DNA of 64,000 bases from Microbacterium stercoris. Lineage in GTDB: Bacteria; Actinomycetota; Actinomycetes; Actinomycetales; Microbacteriaceae. The position numbers and the translations under genes are program-made. The notes beneath the pieces were generated by a model. It saw only the letters and a program-made list of their open reading frames with translations. It did no database searches and was not told where the DNA came from. Shown one piece after another: positions 35,298 to 45,173 of the stretch. Position 1 is the first letter of the stretch, and the number at the start of each line of letters is the position of its first letter. Location of the stretch: contig NZ_JAGFOA010000002.1 of the NCBI RefSeq assembly GCF_017592545.1, positions 248,001 through 312,000 on the forward strand, read 5' to 3'.

Positions 35298-36742
35298 GCG
35301 TCCAGTCTGCTGCCCCGCCCGACGTGCGCGGCGAGCGGAAGCTCGACGACCATCGTCAGCCCGCCGCCGGGAGTGTCCTCGGGGGTGAGCGTGCCGCCCA
35401 TGCCCTCCATGAAGCCGCGGGACAGGGCGAGGCCCAGGCCCAGGCCTGCGGTGTTGTCGGTGTCGCCCATGCGCTGGAACGGCGCGAACATCTCGTCCCG
35501 GCGGTCGGGCGCGACGCCGGGTCCGTGATCGACGATGCGCAGCTGCGCACGCCCGCCCGAGACGCGCGATTCGATGCGGATGGGGGCCGTCGCGGGGGAG
35601 TGCCGGTCGGCGTTCGCGACGAGGTTGACGATCACCCGCTGCAGCAGGCCCGGATCGGCGGAGAGCTCCGGCAGATCCGGATCGATCGCGACCACCACGC
35701 GCTCGCGCCCGAGGCGCAGCTCGGCGAGGGAGGCTCTGGCGATCTCGGCGGCGTCGACATCGGCGAGCGAGACCGCGAGCACACCGGCCTCGATCCGGCT
35801 CACATCGAGCAGGTCGGCGACCAGGGCGGTGAGTGTGCGCAGGCTCTCGTCGGCGGTGGCGAGCAGCTCGTCGCGGTCGTCGGCGCTGAGCGACGACCCG
35901 GCCGCGCGCAGGCCGCCGACCGAGGCGACGGCCGCGGCGAGGGGGCGCCGCAGATCGTGGCTGACCGCAGAGAGGAGCGCCGTGCGCACGCTGTCCGCCG
36001 CGGCGAGGGTCTCGGCCTCGCGCGCGGCCTCGCTGAGGTGCGCGTGCTCGAGCGCGGCGCCGAGCTGGGTCGCCACCACGGAGAGCAGGCGGGTCTCGGG
36101 CTCGTCGAGACGGGTGCCGTGCAGCTCGAGCGTGGCGCGCGGAGTGTGGGCGGCGCCCACCGCCACGGAGACCGAGCGGCCGTCGCGGGTCGGCTCCCCG
36201 TCGGCGGCGATCGTCGCGCCGTCGAGCCCGACCAGGCGCGCGCCCGTTGCGTGGAACGCCTCGCGAGCCTTCGTCACCAGCGCCTGTGCCGCGCTCTCGC
36301 CGCGGAGCACGCTTCCCGAGATCGTCGCGAGCAGCTCCGACTCGGCCGCCGCTCGCTCCGCCACGCGCGCGCGGCGCGCGGCCTGCGCCACGATCCAGCT
36401 CACCAGCACCGCGCTCAGCACGTAGAAGATCACGGAGAGCGCGTGCGCGGGAGAGGCGACGGTGATCGTGAAGATCGGGTGCAGGAACAGGAAGTTCAGC
36501 GTCAGCCCCGACAGCACGGCGGTGAACAGCGCGGGCCAGATGCCGCCGATCAGGGCCACGACCACCACCAGCAGCTGGTAGGCCAGCACGTTGGCCGCGA
36601 GAAGGTCGTCGTGCGCCACCTGGAACAGCACCCAGGACAGCACCGGTCCGACGGTCAGCGCCACGACGAATCCGGCGATCTGCCGCCGCCAGCCGAGGGC
36701 TCCCGTCCGGAACCGGGGCAGACGCAGTGCGCTCTCGCTCAT
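35294..36742 (-). CDS. Short KdpD-like sensor histidine kinase (DUF4118)
   Basis: A 482-residue kinase matching only the C-terminal half of KdpD: DUF4118 with four membrane segments (about 22-120), a GAF-like region (about 135-235), the HisKA helix with H262 (LLSAVSHDLRRPLAA), and a HATPase domain with NLVANADRHSP and GLGLGLALSRG. The N-terminal 400-residue KdpD sensor/ATP-binding (Walker) part is absent; upstream codons are not KdpD-like, so this is a naturally short form or an old truncation. It is coupled to kdpE by ATGA. Potassium sensing is therefore uncertain. Confidence 0.87.
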   Translation of the reverse strand: MSESALRLPRFRTGALGWRRQIAGFVVALTVGPVLSWVLFQVAHDDLLAANVLAYQLLVVVVALIGGIWPALFTAVLSGLTLNFLFLHPIFTITVASPAHALSVIFYVLSAVLVSWIVAQAARRARVAERAAAESELLATISGSVLRGESAAQALVTKAREAFHATGARLVGLDGATIAADGEPTRDGRSVSVAVGAAHTPRATLELHGTRLDEPETRLLSVVATQLGAALEHAHLSEAAREAETLAAADSVRTALLSAVSHDLRRPLAAAVASVGGLRAAGSSLSADDRDELLATADESLRTLTALVADLLDVSRIEAGVLAVSLADVDAAEIARASLAELRLGRERVVVAIDPDLPELSADPGLLQRVIVNLVANADRHSPATAPIRIESRVSGGRAQLRIVDHGPGVAPDRRDEMFAPFQRMGDTDNTAGLGLGLALSRGFMEGMGGTLTPEDTPGGGLTMVVELPLAAHVGRGSRLDA

Positions 36743-37110
36743 GACGGATCCACCTCTCGCCGGCCCTCTTCGTCGCGCTCGACTGTACGCCCGGGACCCT
36801 CGCCGATCGGGCGTCCTGACGGATTCCTCACGGCGCTCGGACGGATCCTGACGGTCTCGTCGCGAACGGCCACCGGCCGCCTCCGCGCTCGTATATCGCA
36901 CTCGCGAGGGCGCGGTCGAGCGGGATGCTCGAAATCCGGGATATCGACTGACCGGATGGCAAATCGGACGTGAAGAGGCGGAGTACGTCCGAAATTGGCT
37001 GTGGACTTACGAAACTCCCAGGAACATACTGGTCTCCCTGGGGGGAAGGGATGCCGACATTCCGGCTATCTGCGCGCCCCGCCATGTTCAGAGGGGAATG
37101 GAAGCAGAGC
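36743..37110. other. 368-bp gene-free region between the KdpD-like and adhesin genes
   Basis: No convincing gene. It holds the upstream regions of two divergent genes and an 8-bp inverted repeat at 36964-36992. Two in-frame ATGs at 37051 and 37084 could extend the adhesin N-terminus. Confidence 0.7.
36964..36992. promoter_or_regulatory. Operator-like inverted repeat upstream of the adhesin gene
   Basis: TCGGACGT and ACGTCCGA form perfect 8-bp arms with a 13-bp centre, about 120 bp before the adhesin start. Confidence 0.45.
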
Positions 37111-40100
37111 ATGCCTCGCAAGGAAGCGTCGACGAGTTCAGGAAAATCAGGTCGGATCCGCAGAGCGCGAAAGCGCGGATTCGCAGGCGTCGCCGGCGTC
37201 GTCGCCGCGGCGCTCGCGTCCTACGGAATCCAGGGGGCGCTGCCGGCGCAGGCCGCGCCGACGGACGACTCCGAAGCGCGCGGGCAGGTGATCATCAGCG
37301 ACCTGCTGGGCGCGGTCGACCTGCTGGCGCTCGGCGGTGCGCTTGACGGATACCCCAGCGGCGACCCCGCGACGCCCGTCAACGGCACGCTCGACGTGGG
37401 CGCGCTGGGCCTGGTGTCGCTCGACCTCGGCGCCATCCAGATGCCGCTGATCGGCGACGGCACCAACGGCGGACTGCTCGACCTCGGCTCCCTCGGCGCC
37501 GCCGGCTCCTACGCCAACGCTCCGAGCTCGACCACCTCCACCGCCTCCGCGGGAACGATCACCGCCGACGGCGCCCTGGACGTCGACCCCGCGAACCTTC
37601 CGCCCGACCCCGAGAACTACGCCACGCTCAACCTCACCGACCTGCTCGCCCAGGCCGGCATCGACGGCCTCACCGATCAGATCATCGACCAGCTCGAACT
37701 GCGCATCGGGGCGCTCGCCTCGACCGCGACCGCGACCACGCAGCCCGACGGCACCGTCGGCTACACGTCGGACTACGCGATCGCCGGTGCGCAGCTCGAG
37801 CTGAGCTCGCCGCTGGTGGGCGGGCTGAGCGGCACGATCGACACCGCCGTCACGGGCGTCCAGTCGCTCGTCGACACGACCATCACGGGTCTTCAAGGCC
37901 CGATCAACACGCTCGTCAGCGGCCTTCCGAACATCAACCTCGGCCTGCTGGGCGTGAACCTCACGGGTGCCACGGTCGCGGCGACGCCGCCGAACCTCGC
38001 CGCCGCGGTCGACAGCGTCCTGGCCGCGCCGATCGCGGACGCCGCCGGAGTGGTCTCGGTCGACCTCAACACGGGCGTCGTCACCGTCAACCTCGAGAAC
38101 ATCTCCTACGACGGGGGTGCCACAACGGGCCTGAACGGTCTCGACCCGAACACCGCGCTGCTCTCGGCGCCGGCCCTGTCGGCGATCACCGCGGGCGTCT
38201 CTGAGGTGCTCGGCGCGGTCACGACGCGCATCGTCGACGCGGTCGAGGCGGCCGTGTACGACACGGCCGTGGCCATCACGATCCCCGCGGCCCTCACCGT
38301 GCTGGGCAACACCGTCAACGCGACGATCACCGTCGACACCACGCTCGGCTCGCTGGCCGGGGCACCGGACTATCCGGCGGTCACCAGCGACGACATCTCG
38401 GTGGACGTGACCGCGGGAGGCCTGCTGCCGACGCTTCTGAGCCTGCTCGGCGTCGACCTGAACGGCCTGGTGGCCCTGGTCACCGACGGCATCGTGGCCA
38501 ACCTCCTGCCCGGCCTGATCACCACGGCCGGCACCGCGACGCAGGCCCTGCTCACGGGAGTCGGCCCCGCGCTGAGCTCCACGCTCACGGGTGCGACCGG
38601 CGCGATCCTCGATCAGCTCTCGCCGGTGCTCGGCGCGCTCAATGAGGTCGCGAACATCGTGATCAACGAGCAGACCACGCCCACCGGCACCGACTACCTC
38701 GTCGGCAGCCCCGAGGCCTTCACCGTCAACGCCCTGAGCATCGAGCTGCTGCCGAACGTGCTCGACCTCGCGGCGATCGACCTGGCGTCCTCGACCGTGC
38801 GCGCGCTCGCCACGGAGCCGCCGGTGGTCGTGACCCCGGCCAACGGGTCGGCCACGAACGACACCACCCCGGAGGTCACGGGAACTGTTCCCGTCTACTC
38901 CGCGGGTCTCACCGTGGACGTGACGATCACGAACCCCGACGGATCGACCACCGTGATCAGCGACGTGCCGGTGGCCGACGCGGGTGACGGAACGGGCACG
39001 TGGGCCACGGTGGTGCCGGACGGGTCGGCGCTGGCCGAGGGCGTGCACACCGTCTCGGCGACGTCGACCGACGCGGCGGGCATCGGCTCGCCGACCTCGA
39101 ACGTCAACACCTTCACGATCGACGTCACCGCCCCGGCCGCGCCGACGGTCGTGACGCCTGCCGACCTCTCGGTCACCAATGACGCCACCCCCGCCGTCAC
39201 GGGAACCGTGCCGGCCTACGAGGCGGGCCTGACCGTCGATGTGACGATCACGGGCCCCGGCGGTTCGACCACCACGATCGCGGATGTCCCCGTGACCGAC
39301 GCGGGCGACGGCACGGGCACGTGGGCGACCGTCGTGCCGGATGGGACGCCGCTGGCCGAGGGCGAGTACACCGTCTCCGCCACGTCGACCGACCTCGCCG
39401 GCAACACGTCGGGGGCATCGAACGTGAACACCTTCACGGTCGACCTGACCAACGACGAGGTGCCGACCGTGGTGACGCCGGCTGACGGCGACCTCATCGC
39501 GGACAGCACCCCGCCGGTGACCGGCACCGTGCCCACGTACGAGCCCGGGATGACCGTCGATGTGACGATCACGAACCCCGACGGCTCGACTACCGTGATC
39601 GCGGACGTGCCCGTGACAGACAACGGAGACGGCACCGGCAGCTGGGTGGGCACCTCGCCGGCCCTCGCCGACGGCGTCCACTCGGTGTCGGCGACCTCGA
39701 CCGACGCCGCGGGCAACGTGTCGGACACCTCGAACGTCAACTCGTTCACCGTCGACACCACCGCCGCGGCGGACGCCCCGGTGGTGGTCACGCCGGCCGA
39801 CGGCGCGACGGTCACCGACGACACGCCGGAGATCGCGGGCACGGTGCCCGTGTACGAACCCGACCTGACGGTCGACGTGACGATCACCAACCCCGACGGC
39901 TCGACCACGGTGATCCCGGATGTCCCCGTCGCGGACGCCGGCGACGGCACGGGCACCTGGACGACCACGGCACCCGAGCTCGCGCAGGGCGCGCACACCG
40001 TCTCGGCCGTCTCGGTCGATGCGGCGGGCAACGCCTCGCCCGGATCGAACATCAACGCGTTCACGGTCGACTCGATCGCGCCGGCGGCACCCGTGGTGGT

Positions 40101-43100
40101 GAGCCCGGCCGACGGCTCGGCGAGCAACGACACCACGCCGGATCTGTCCGGCACGGTTCCGGCCTTCGAGACCGGCCTGACCGTGACCGTCACCCTGACG
40201 AACCCGGATGGCTCCACCACGCTGTTCGAGGACGTCCCCGTCGTGGACGCCGGTGACGGCAGCGGCACCTGGACCGTTGCGGCCGGCACCCTCGTGCCGG
40301 GCGACTACACGGTCGAGGCGGTGGCGGTCGATGCCGCGGGCAACGTCTCGGACGTGTCGAACATCAACGCGTTCACGGTCGACACCACCGCGCCGGAGGC
40401 GCCGACGGTGACCGGCCCCGCCGATGGCTCCACGATCTCCGACAGCACGCCCGACATCACCGGCACCGTGCCGGTGTTCGAGCCGGGCCTGACGGTGGAT
40501 GTCACGATCGCGAACCCGGACGGCACCACCTCGGTGCTCGAAGATGTTCCGGTCACGGACAACGGCGACGGCACGGGCAGCTGGACGGTTCCGGCCGGCA
40601 CGCTGACCGAGGGCGACTACACGGTGACCGCCACCTCGACGGACGCGGCGGGCAACGTCTCGCCCGTGTCGGATGCGGTGACCTTCACGGTCGACACCAC
40701 CGCGCCGGAGGCGCCGACGGTGACCGGCCCCGCCGATGGCTCCACGATCTCCGACGGGACGCCCGACATCACCGGCACCGTGCCGGTGTTCGAGCCGGGT
40801 CTGACGGTGGATGTCACGATCGCGAACCCGGACGGCACCACCTCGGTGCTGGAGGACGTTCCGGTCACGGACAACGGCGACGGCACGGGCAGCTGGACGG
40901 TTCCGGCCGGCACGCTGGCGGACGGCGACTACACGGTCACCGCCACCTCGACCGATGTGGCGGGCAACGTCTCGCCGGTGTCGGATGAGGTGACGTTCAC
41001 GGTCGACACCACCGCGCCCGAGGCCCCGGCGATCCTGACTCCGACGGACGGATCGATCACCGCCGACACCACACCGGTGATCAGCGGCACGGCCGAGCCG
41101 GAGACGACGGTCGACGTGACGGTCACCAACGCGGATGGCAGCACCACGGTGTTCGAGGATGTCCCGGTCTCGGCCGGCGGCGCCTGGACCATCACGCCTG
41201 CCACGCCACTTGCGCAGGGCGCTCACACGGCGACGGCGGTCGCCGTCGACGCGGCCGGCAACGTGTCGGCACCGTCGGAGCCGGTCGACTTCACGATCGA
41301 CTCCGTCGCTCCCGTGGCTCCCGTGATCACGGGCCCGGCCGACGGATCGGTGACGAATGACGCCACGCCGGTCATCACCGGCACCGCGGAGCCCGGCACC
41401 ACGGTGGATGTGACGATCACGAACCCCGACGGATCCACCACGGTCATCGAGGACGTGCCCGTCGTCGACGGCGCGTGGAGCGTGACCTCGCCCGAGCTCG
41501 CCGACGGCGCGCACACGGTGACGGCCACGTCGACGGACGACGCGGGCAACACCTCGCCGGTGTCGGCTCCTGTGACCTTCGAGGTCGACACCGCCGAGCC
41601 GGCGGCCCCGGCGATCACCAGCCCGACCGATGGCCAGACGATCGGCGACACCACGCCGCTGATCCAGGGCACGGGCGAGCCGGGTGCCACCGTGACGGTC
41701 GTGATCGACGGCGAAGAGGTCGGCACCGCGCTCGTCGATGCGGGCGGCGCGTGGCAGTTCCCGACCACCGAGCCGCTGGCGGACGGCGACCACACGGTCT
41801 CCGCGACCCAGACGGATCCGGCCGGCAACGTCTCGGCGCCGTCGGACGAGGTGACCTTCACCGTCGACAGCACGATCCCCGCGGTCGACATCACCTCGCC
41901 GGCCGAGGGCGCGCTGACGAACGACCCGACCCCGGAGATCTCCGGGACCGGCGAGCCGGGAAGCACCATCACGGTGATCGTCGATGGCGTCGAGCTCGGC
42001 ACGACCGAGGTCGACGAGGACGGCAACTGGACGTTCACGCCCGACGAGGCGCTCGCCGACGGTGAGCACGAGGTCGAGGTCGTGGCGGAGGACGGCGCCG
42101 GCAACACGGCGACGGACGGTCCGATCACCTTCATCGTCGACACCACGGCACCGGATGCCCCGGTGATCACGAGCCCGACGGACGGTGACGTCCTGACCGA
42201 CCTGACCCCCGAGATCACCGGTACGGCCGAGCCTGGCAGCACGGTCACGGTGATCATCGACGGCCAGCCGGTCGGCGAGACCACGGTCAACGAGGATGGC
42301 GACTGGACGTTCACGCCCACGACGCCGCTCACGCCGGGAGAGCACGAGATCACCGCGACCGCGACCGATCCGGCGGGCAACGTGTCGGATCCGTCCGCGC
42401 CGGTTGGTGTGACCGTGCCCGACTACCAGCCGACGATCACCGTTCCGGACGCCCCGGCGTACCCCGGCACGGAGATCCCGGTGACGGGTGAGGGCTTCCC
42501 GCCGAACACCGAGGTCGAGGTCGTGCTCACGGATGCGGACGGCGACCCCGTCGGCGAGCCGGTCTCCGTGGAGACCGACGACGAGGGCGGTCTCTCCACG
42601 GTCATCACCGTGCCCGAGGGCGTGGTTGCGGGGGAGCACACCGTGGTCGGATCGACCGAGGACGGCCTGACCGCCGAGGACACCGTCACGGTGTACACCC
42701 CGGTGGTGACGCCGGGTGGTCCGGTCTCGCCCGGGGAGGAGCTGCCCGTCACGGGTGGCGGCTTCCCGCCGAACACCGAGGTCGAGGTCGAGGTGCTCGA
42801 TCCCGACGGGAACCCCGTGGGAGGTCCGGTCGTGGTCGACACGGACGGCGACGGCGGCTTCGAGACCGAGGTGCCGATTCCGGATGACGCCGAGCCCGGC
42901 GACTACACGGTCGTCGTGACCACTCCGGACGGATCGGAGTTCACCGCGCCGGCCGTGGTGTCGGGCCCCGAGGCCTGGGAGATCTCGATCAAGGTCGTCA
43001 ACCCGGTGCTGCACCGCGGTGACACCCAGGTGACCTACGGCTACGGCTTCGCGCCGGGCGAGGTCGTCACCGGCACGCAGACCTCGGCCCCGCTGGCGCT

Positions 43101-43377
43101 GGGCACTCAGGTCGCCGATGAGAACGGCACGGTCCGGTTCGAGTGGACCATCCGCTCGAACGAGGATCTGGGCGAGCACGGGGTGACGCTGACGGGCAAC
43201 ATCCGCGGCACGGTCACGGGCACGTTCCAGGTCGTCGCCGAGGGAGGCCTCGCGGCCACCGGCGCGGTGGTCTGGCCCGCGCTCGCAGCCGGCTCGCTGG
43301 CGCTGGCCGCCGGCGCGCTGCTGCTGATCCGCCGCCGTCGTGCGGAGGCGGACGCCGTGGTGGACACGCAGTCCTGA
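37111..43377 (+). CDS. Giant Ig-repeat surface adhesin with LAATG sorting signal
   Basis: About 2,088 residues, secreted and cell-wall anchored. Basic n-region and hydrophobic core give a signal peptide to about residue 48 (PAQAA). Residues about 50-565 resemble choice-of-anchor-G-type beta-rich domains. From about 570 to 1,770 run twelve Ig-like (Big_6/Big_13-type) repeats of 80-104 residues (pattern P-A/T-D-G-S...TP-x-I-x-G-T...TVDVTI), then three related all-beta domains with GFPPNTEVEV. The C-terminus has LAATG at about 2047-2051, a hydrophobic span and RRRR, matching the LAxTG signal of class E sortases. The start is uncertain: ATG 37051 (directly after GGGGGAAGGG) or 37084 would add residues. 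Role: probably adhesion or surface structure. Confidence 0.9.
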   Translation: MPRKEASTSSGKSGRIRRARKRGFAGVAGVVAAALASYGIQGALPAQAAPTDDSEARGQVIISDLLGAVDLLALGGALDGYPSGDPATPVNGTLDVGALGLVSLDLGAIQMPLIGDGTNGGLLDLGSLGAAGSYANAPSSTTSTASAGTITADGALDVDPANLPPDPENYATLNLTDLLAQAGIDGLTDQIIDQLELRIGALASTATATTQPDGTVGYTSDYAIAGAQLELSSPLVGGLSGTIDTAVTGVQSLVDTTITGLQGPINTLVSGLPNINLGLLGVNLTGATVAATPPNLAAAVDSVLAAPIADAAGVVSVDLNTGVVTVNLENISYDGGATTGLNGLDPNTALLSAPALSAITAGVSEVLGAVTTRIVDAVEAAVYDTAVAITIPAALTVLGNTVNATITVDTTLGSLAGAPDYPAVTSDDISVDVTAGGLLPTLLSLLGVDLNGLVALVTDGIVANLLPGLITTAGTATQALLTGVGPALSSTLTGATGAILDQLSPVLGALNEVANIVINEQTTPTGTDYLVGSPEAFTVNALSIELLPNVLDLAAIDLASSTVRALATEPPVVVTPANGSATNDTTPEVTGTVPVYSAGLTVDVTITNPDGSTTVISDVPVADAGDGTGTWATVVPDGSALAEGVHTVSATSTDAAGIGSPTSNVNTFTIDVTAPAAPTVVTPADLSVTNDATPAVTGTVPAYEAGLTVDVTITGPGGSTTTIADVPVTDAGDGTGTWATVVPDGTPLAEGEYTVSATSTDLAGNTSGASNVNTFTVDLTNDEVPTVVTPADGDLIADSTPPVTGTVPTYEPGMTVDVTITNPDGSTTVIADVPVTDNGDGTGSWVGTSPALADGVHSVSATSTDAAGNVSDTSNVNSFTVDTTAAADAPVVVTPADGATVTDDTPEIAGTVPVYEPDLTVDVTITNPDGSTTVIPDVPVADAGDGTGTWTTTAPELAQGAHTVSAVSVDAAGNASPGSNINAFTVDSIAPAAPVVVSPADGSASNDTTPDLSGTVPAFETGLTVTVTLTNPDGSTTLFEDVPVVDAGDGSGTWTVAAGTLVPGDYTVEAVAVDAAGNVSDVSNINAFTVDTTAPEAPTVTGPADGSTISDSTPDITGTVPVFEPGLTVDVTIANPDGTTSVLEDVPVTDNGDGTGSWTVPAGTLTEGDYTVTATSTDAAGNVSPVSDAVTFTVDTTAPEAPTVTGPADGSTISDGTPDITGTVPVFEPGLTVDVTIANPDGTTSVLEDVPVTDNGDGTGSWTVPAGTLADGDYTVTATSTDVAGNVSPVSDEVTFTVDTTAPEAPAILTPTDGSITADTTPVISGTAEPETTVDVTVTNADGSTTVFEDVPVSAGGAWTITPATPLAQGAHTATAVAVDAAGNVSAPSEPVDFTIDSVAPVAPVITGPADGSVTNDATPVITGTAEPGTTVDVTITNPDGSTTVIEDVPVVDGAWSVTSPELADGAHTVTATSTDDAGNTSPVSAPVTFEVDTAEPAAPAITSPTDGQTIGDTTPLIQGTGEPGATVTVVIDGEEVGTALVDAGGAWQFPTTEPLADGDHTVSATQTDPAGNVSAPSDEVTFTVDSTIPAVDITSPAEGALTNDPTPEISGTGEPGSTITVIVDGVELGTTEVDEDGNWTFTPDEALADGEHEVEVVAEDGAGNTATDGPITFIVDTTAPDAPVITSPTDGDVLTDLTPEITGTAEPGSTVTVIIDGQPVGETTVNEDGDWTFTPTTPLTPGEHEITATATDPAGNVSDPSAPVGVTVPDYQPTITVPDAPAYPGTEIPVTGEGFPPNTEVEVVLTDADGDPVGEPVSVETDDEGGLSTVITVPEGVVAGEHTVVGSTEDGLTAEDTVTVYTPVVTPGGPVSPGEELPVTGGGFPPNTEVEVEVLDPDGNPVGGPVVVDTDGDGGFETEVPIPDDAEPGDYTVVVTTPDGSEFTAPAVVSGPEAWEISIKVVNPVLHRGDTQVTYGYGFAPGEVVTGTQTSAPLALGTQVADENGTVRFEWTIRSNEDLGEHGVTLTGNIRGTVTGTFQVVAEGGLAATGAVVWPALAAGSLALAAGALLLIRRRRAEADAVVDTQS
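40381..41004 (+). repeat. Tandem near-identical 312-bp units inside the adhesin gene
   Basis: Units 40381-40692 and 40693-41004 encode Ig-like repeats 6 and 7, 104 residues each. They differ by a handful of bases (for example AGC versus GGG after CTCCGAC), far fewer than other neighbouring repeats, so they arose by a recent unequal exchange or duplication. Confidence 0.85.
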
Positions 43378-43395
43378 CCCTGCGCCCCACCTGAG

Positions 43396-43423
43396 GAAGG
43401 CCCTGGCTGATGCCAGGGCCTTC
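43396..43423 (+). terminator. Terminator of the adhesin gene
   Basis: A perfect 12-bp stem GAAGGCCCTGGC/GCCAGGGCCTTC with loop TGAT, 18 bp after the stop, followed by TTCG. Confidence 0.8.
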
Positions 43424-43599
43424 TTCGCGTGCGCCGGGCGTCCGATTCGCCCGCCGCGGGGACGGATCCTTCGATCGGCGCAAGATCCGCGGATCTTGAC
43501 GGTGCGCGCGGCCGCCGGCGCCGGCGGCCGGCGCGCACGATGAGAGAGAGGACGGCGCGACCCGCCGACGAAGACGCCCCACAAAGGAGTGAAGCGACA

Positions 43600-45117
43600 G
43601 TGAACGACCCCCACGAGCCTCGCGAATCCGCCGCCGATCCGGCGGCACGGTACCGGGAGGACTGGATCGCCCGCGAAGAGCTGGCGGAGCGGATGATTCC
43701 GCTGATCGGCCGCCTGCACCGCTCGCGCGGCATCGTCACCTCCATCCACGGACGACGGCTCATCGGCCGCTCGCCGGTCGAGATCCTCAAGGCGCATCGC
43801 TTCGCGCGTCTGCACGGCGACCAGGTGCTGCGCCCGGCGAAGACCCTCGCGGTGCTGGAGGCGATCGACCGGATCGGCCCCGGCGCCGCCTCGATCGATG
43901 TGGGGCGGCTGGTGACGCGCTACGACGAGCGCGGCGGCTCGTACGCGGTCGATGATCTCGACGCCTTCCTCTGCGGAGAGCTCGGCGAGGTCGTCGGCGC
44001 CACCCGCCCCGAGGCGACCGATGTCGTGCTCTACGGGTTCGGACGCATCGGGCGCCTCGTCGCACGGATCCTCCTGGCCCACGCGGGCGGATCCGGCCTG
44101 CGGCTGCGGGCGATCGTCGTACGCCGCGGGGGAGAGAACGATCTGCGGAAGCGGGCGAGCCTGCTGCGGCGCGACTCGGTGCACGGCTCGTTCGCCGGCA
44201 CGATCGAGATCGACGAGGAGCGCTCGACCATCCTCGCCAACGGCACGCTCATCCATGTCATCTACTCGGACGATCCGGCGACTGTCGACTACGCGAGCCA
44301 CGGCATCCGCGACGCCATCGTCGTCGACAACACGGGACGCTGGCGCGACGAGGAGGGGCTCTCGCGGCACCTGCGCGCCGCCGGCGTCGCGCGCGTGCTG
44401 CTCACCGCGCCCGGGAAGGGCGCCATCAAGAACATCGTCGCGGGCGTGAACAGCCACGTCATCGAGGAGGGCGACCGGATCCTCTCGGCCGCCTCCTGCA
44501 CCACCAACGCGATCACCCCGATCCTGAGCGTGCTGGATGAGGCCTACGGCGTCGTCCGGGGACACGTCGAGACGGTGCACTCCTTCACCAACGACCAGAA
44601 CCTCATCGACAACTTCCACAAGGGGGATCGCCGCGGGCGGTCCGCCGTGCTGAACATGGTCATCACCGAGACCGGGGCGGCGAAAGCCGTGGCCAAGGCG
44701 CTGCCGCAGCTCGAGGGCAAGCTCACCGGCAGCGCGATCCGCGTGCCGACGCCGGATGTCTCCCTCGCCATCCTGAACCTGACGCTTGCGCGTCCGACGT
44801 CCAAGGACGAGCTCAACGCGTACCTCCGACAGGTCTCGCTGACCTCGCCGCTGCGACAGCAGATCGACTGGATCGAGTCGCCCGAGGTGGTCTCGACGGA
44901 CTTCGTCGGATCGAACCGCACGGGCATCGTCGACGGGCTCGCCACGATCGCCGACGGCGAGAACGCGGTCCTCTACGTCTGGTACGACAATGAGTACGGC
45001 TACTCGTGCCAGGTGGTGCGTGTGCTCGAGCAGATGGCCGGGGCGCATCCGGCGGTGCTGCCCGTGCGGGAGCCGGTGGTGCTCGCCTCGCCGGAGCGCG
45101 CAGCGCTGCAGGTCTGA
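43600..45117 (+). CDS. gap: Long-form glyceraldehyde-3-phosphate dehydrogenase
   Basis: A 505-residue GAPDH, longer than the common 335-residue enzyme because of an about 130-residue N-terminal extension (helical, EELAERMIPLIGRLHRSRGI). The Rossmann motif YGFGRIGRLVAR starts near 145 and the catalytic Cys is C300 in SAASCTTNAITP, with the NAD/substrate His in ETVHSFTNDQ. It resembles the GapB type of Corynebacterium (about 480 residues), often linked to gluconeogenic flux; this direction is inference. The GTG at 43600 follows an AAAGGAGTG ribosome-binding site. Confidence 0.9.
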   Translation: MNDPHEPRESAADPAARYREDWIAREELAERMIPLIGRLHRSRGIVTSIHGRRLIGRSPVEILKAHRFARLHGDQVLRPAKTLAVLEAIDRIGPGAASIDVGRLVTRYDERGGSYAVDDLDAFLCGELGEVVGATRPEATDVVLYGFGRIGRLVARILLAHAGGSGLRLRAIVVRRGGENDLRKRASLLRRDSVHGSFAGTIEIDEERSTILANGTLIHVIYSDDPATVDYASHGIRDAIVVDNTGRWRDEEGLSRHLRAAGVARVLLTAPGKGAIKNIVAGVNSHVIEEGDRILSAASCTTNAITPILSVLDEAYGVVRGHVETVHSFTNDQNLIDNFHKGDRRGRSAVLNMVITETGAAKAVAKALPQLEGKLTGSAIRVPTPDVSLAILNLTLARPTSKDELNAYLRQVSLTSPLRQQIDWIESPEVVSTDFVGSNRTGIVDGLATIADGENAVLYVWYDNEYGYSCQVVRVLEQMAGAHPAVLPVREPVVLASPERAALQV

Positions 45118-45173
45118 GGGCGTGGCGAGAGCCCGGTGGCGACTACCCTGGAAGGCGAATGCTGGGAGGTGTC

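Noticed and set aside
34626..36742. A complete kdp potassium-uptake locus
   Set aside because: Only the regulator and a short kinase are present; no kdpF, A, B or C gene lies on either side.
38818..42420. Regular repeats resembling a repeat array
   Set aside because: Spacing of roughly 240-312 bp, in-frame protein conservation and lack of unique spacers show Ig-domain coding repeats, not CRISPR. No CRISPR array was found anywhere in the window.
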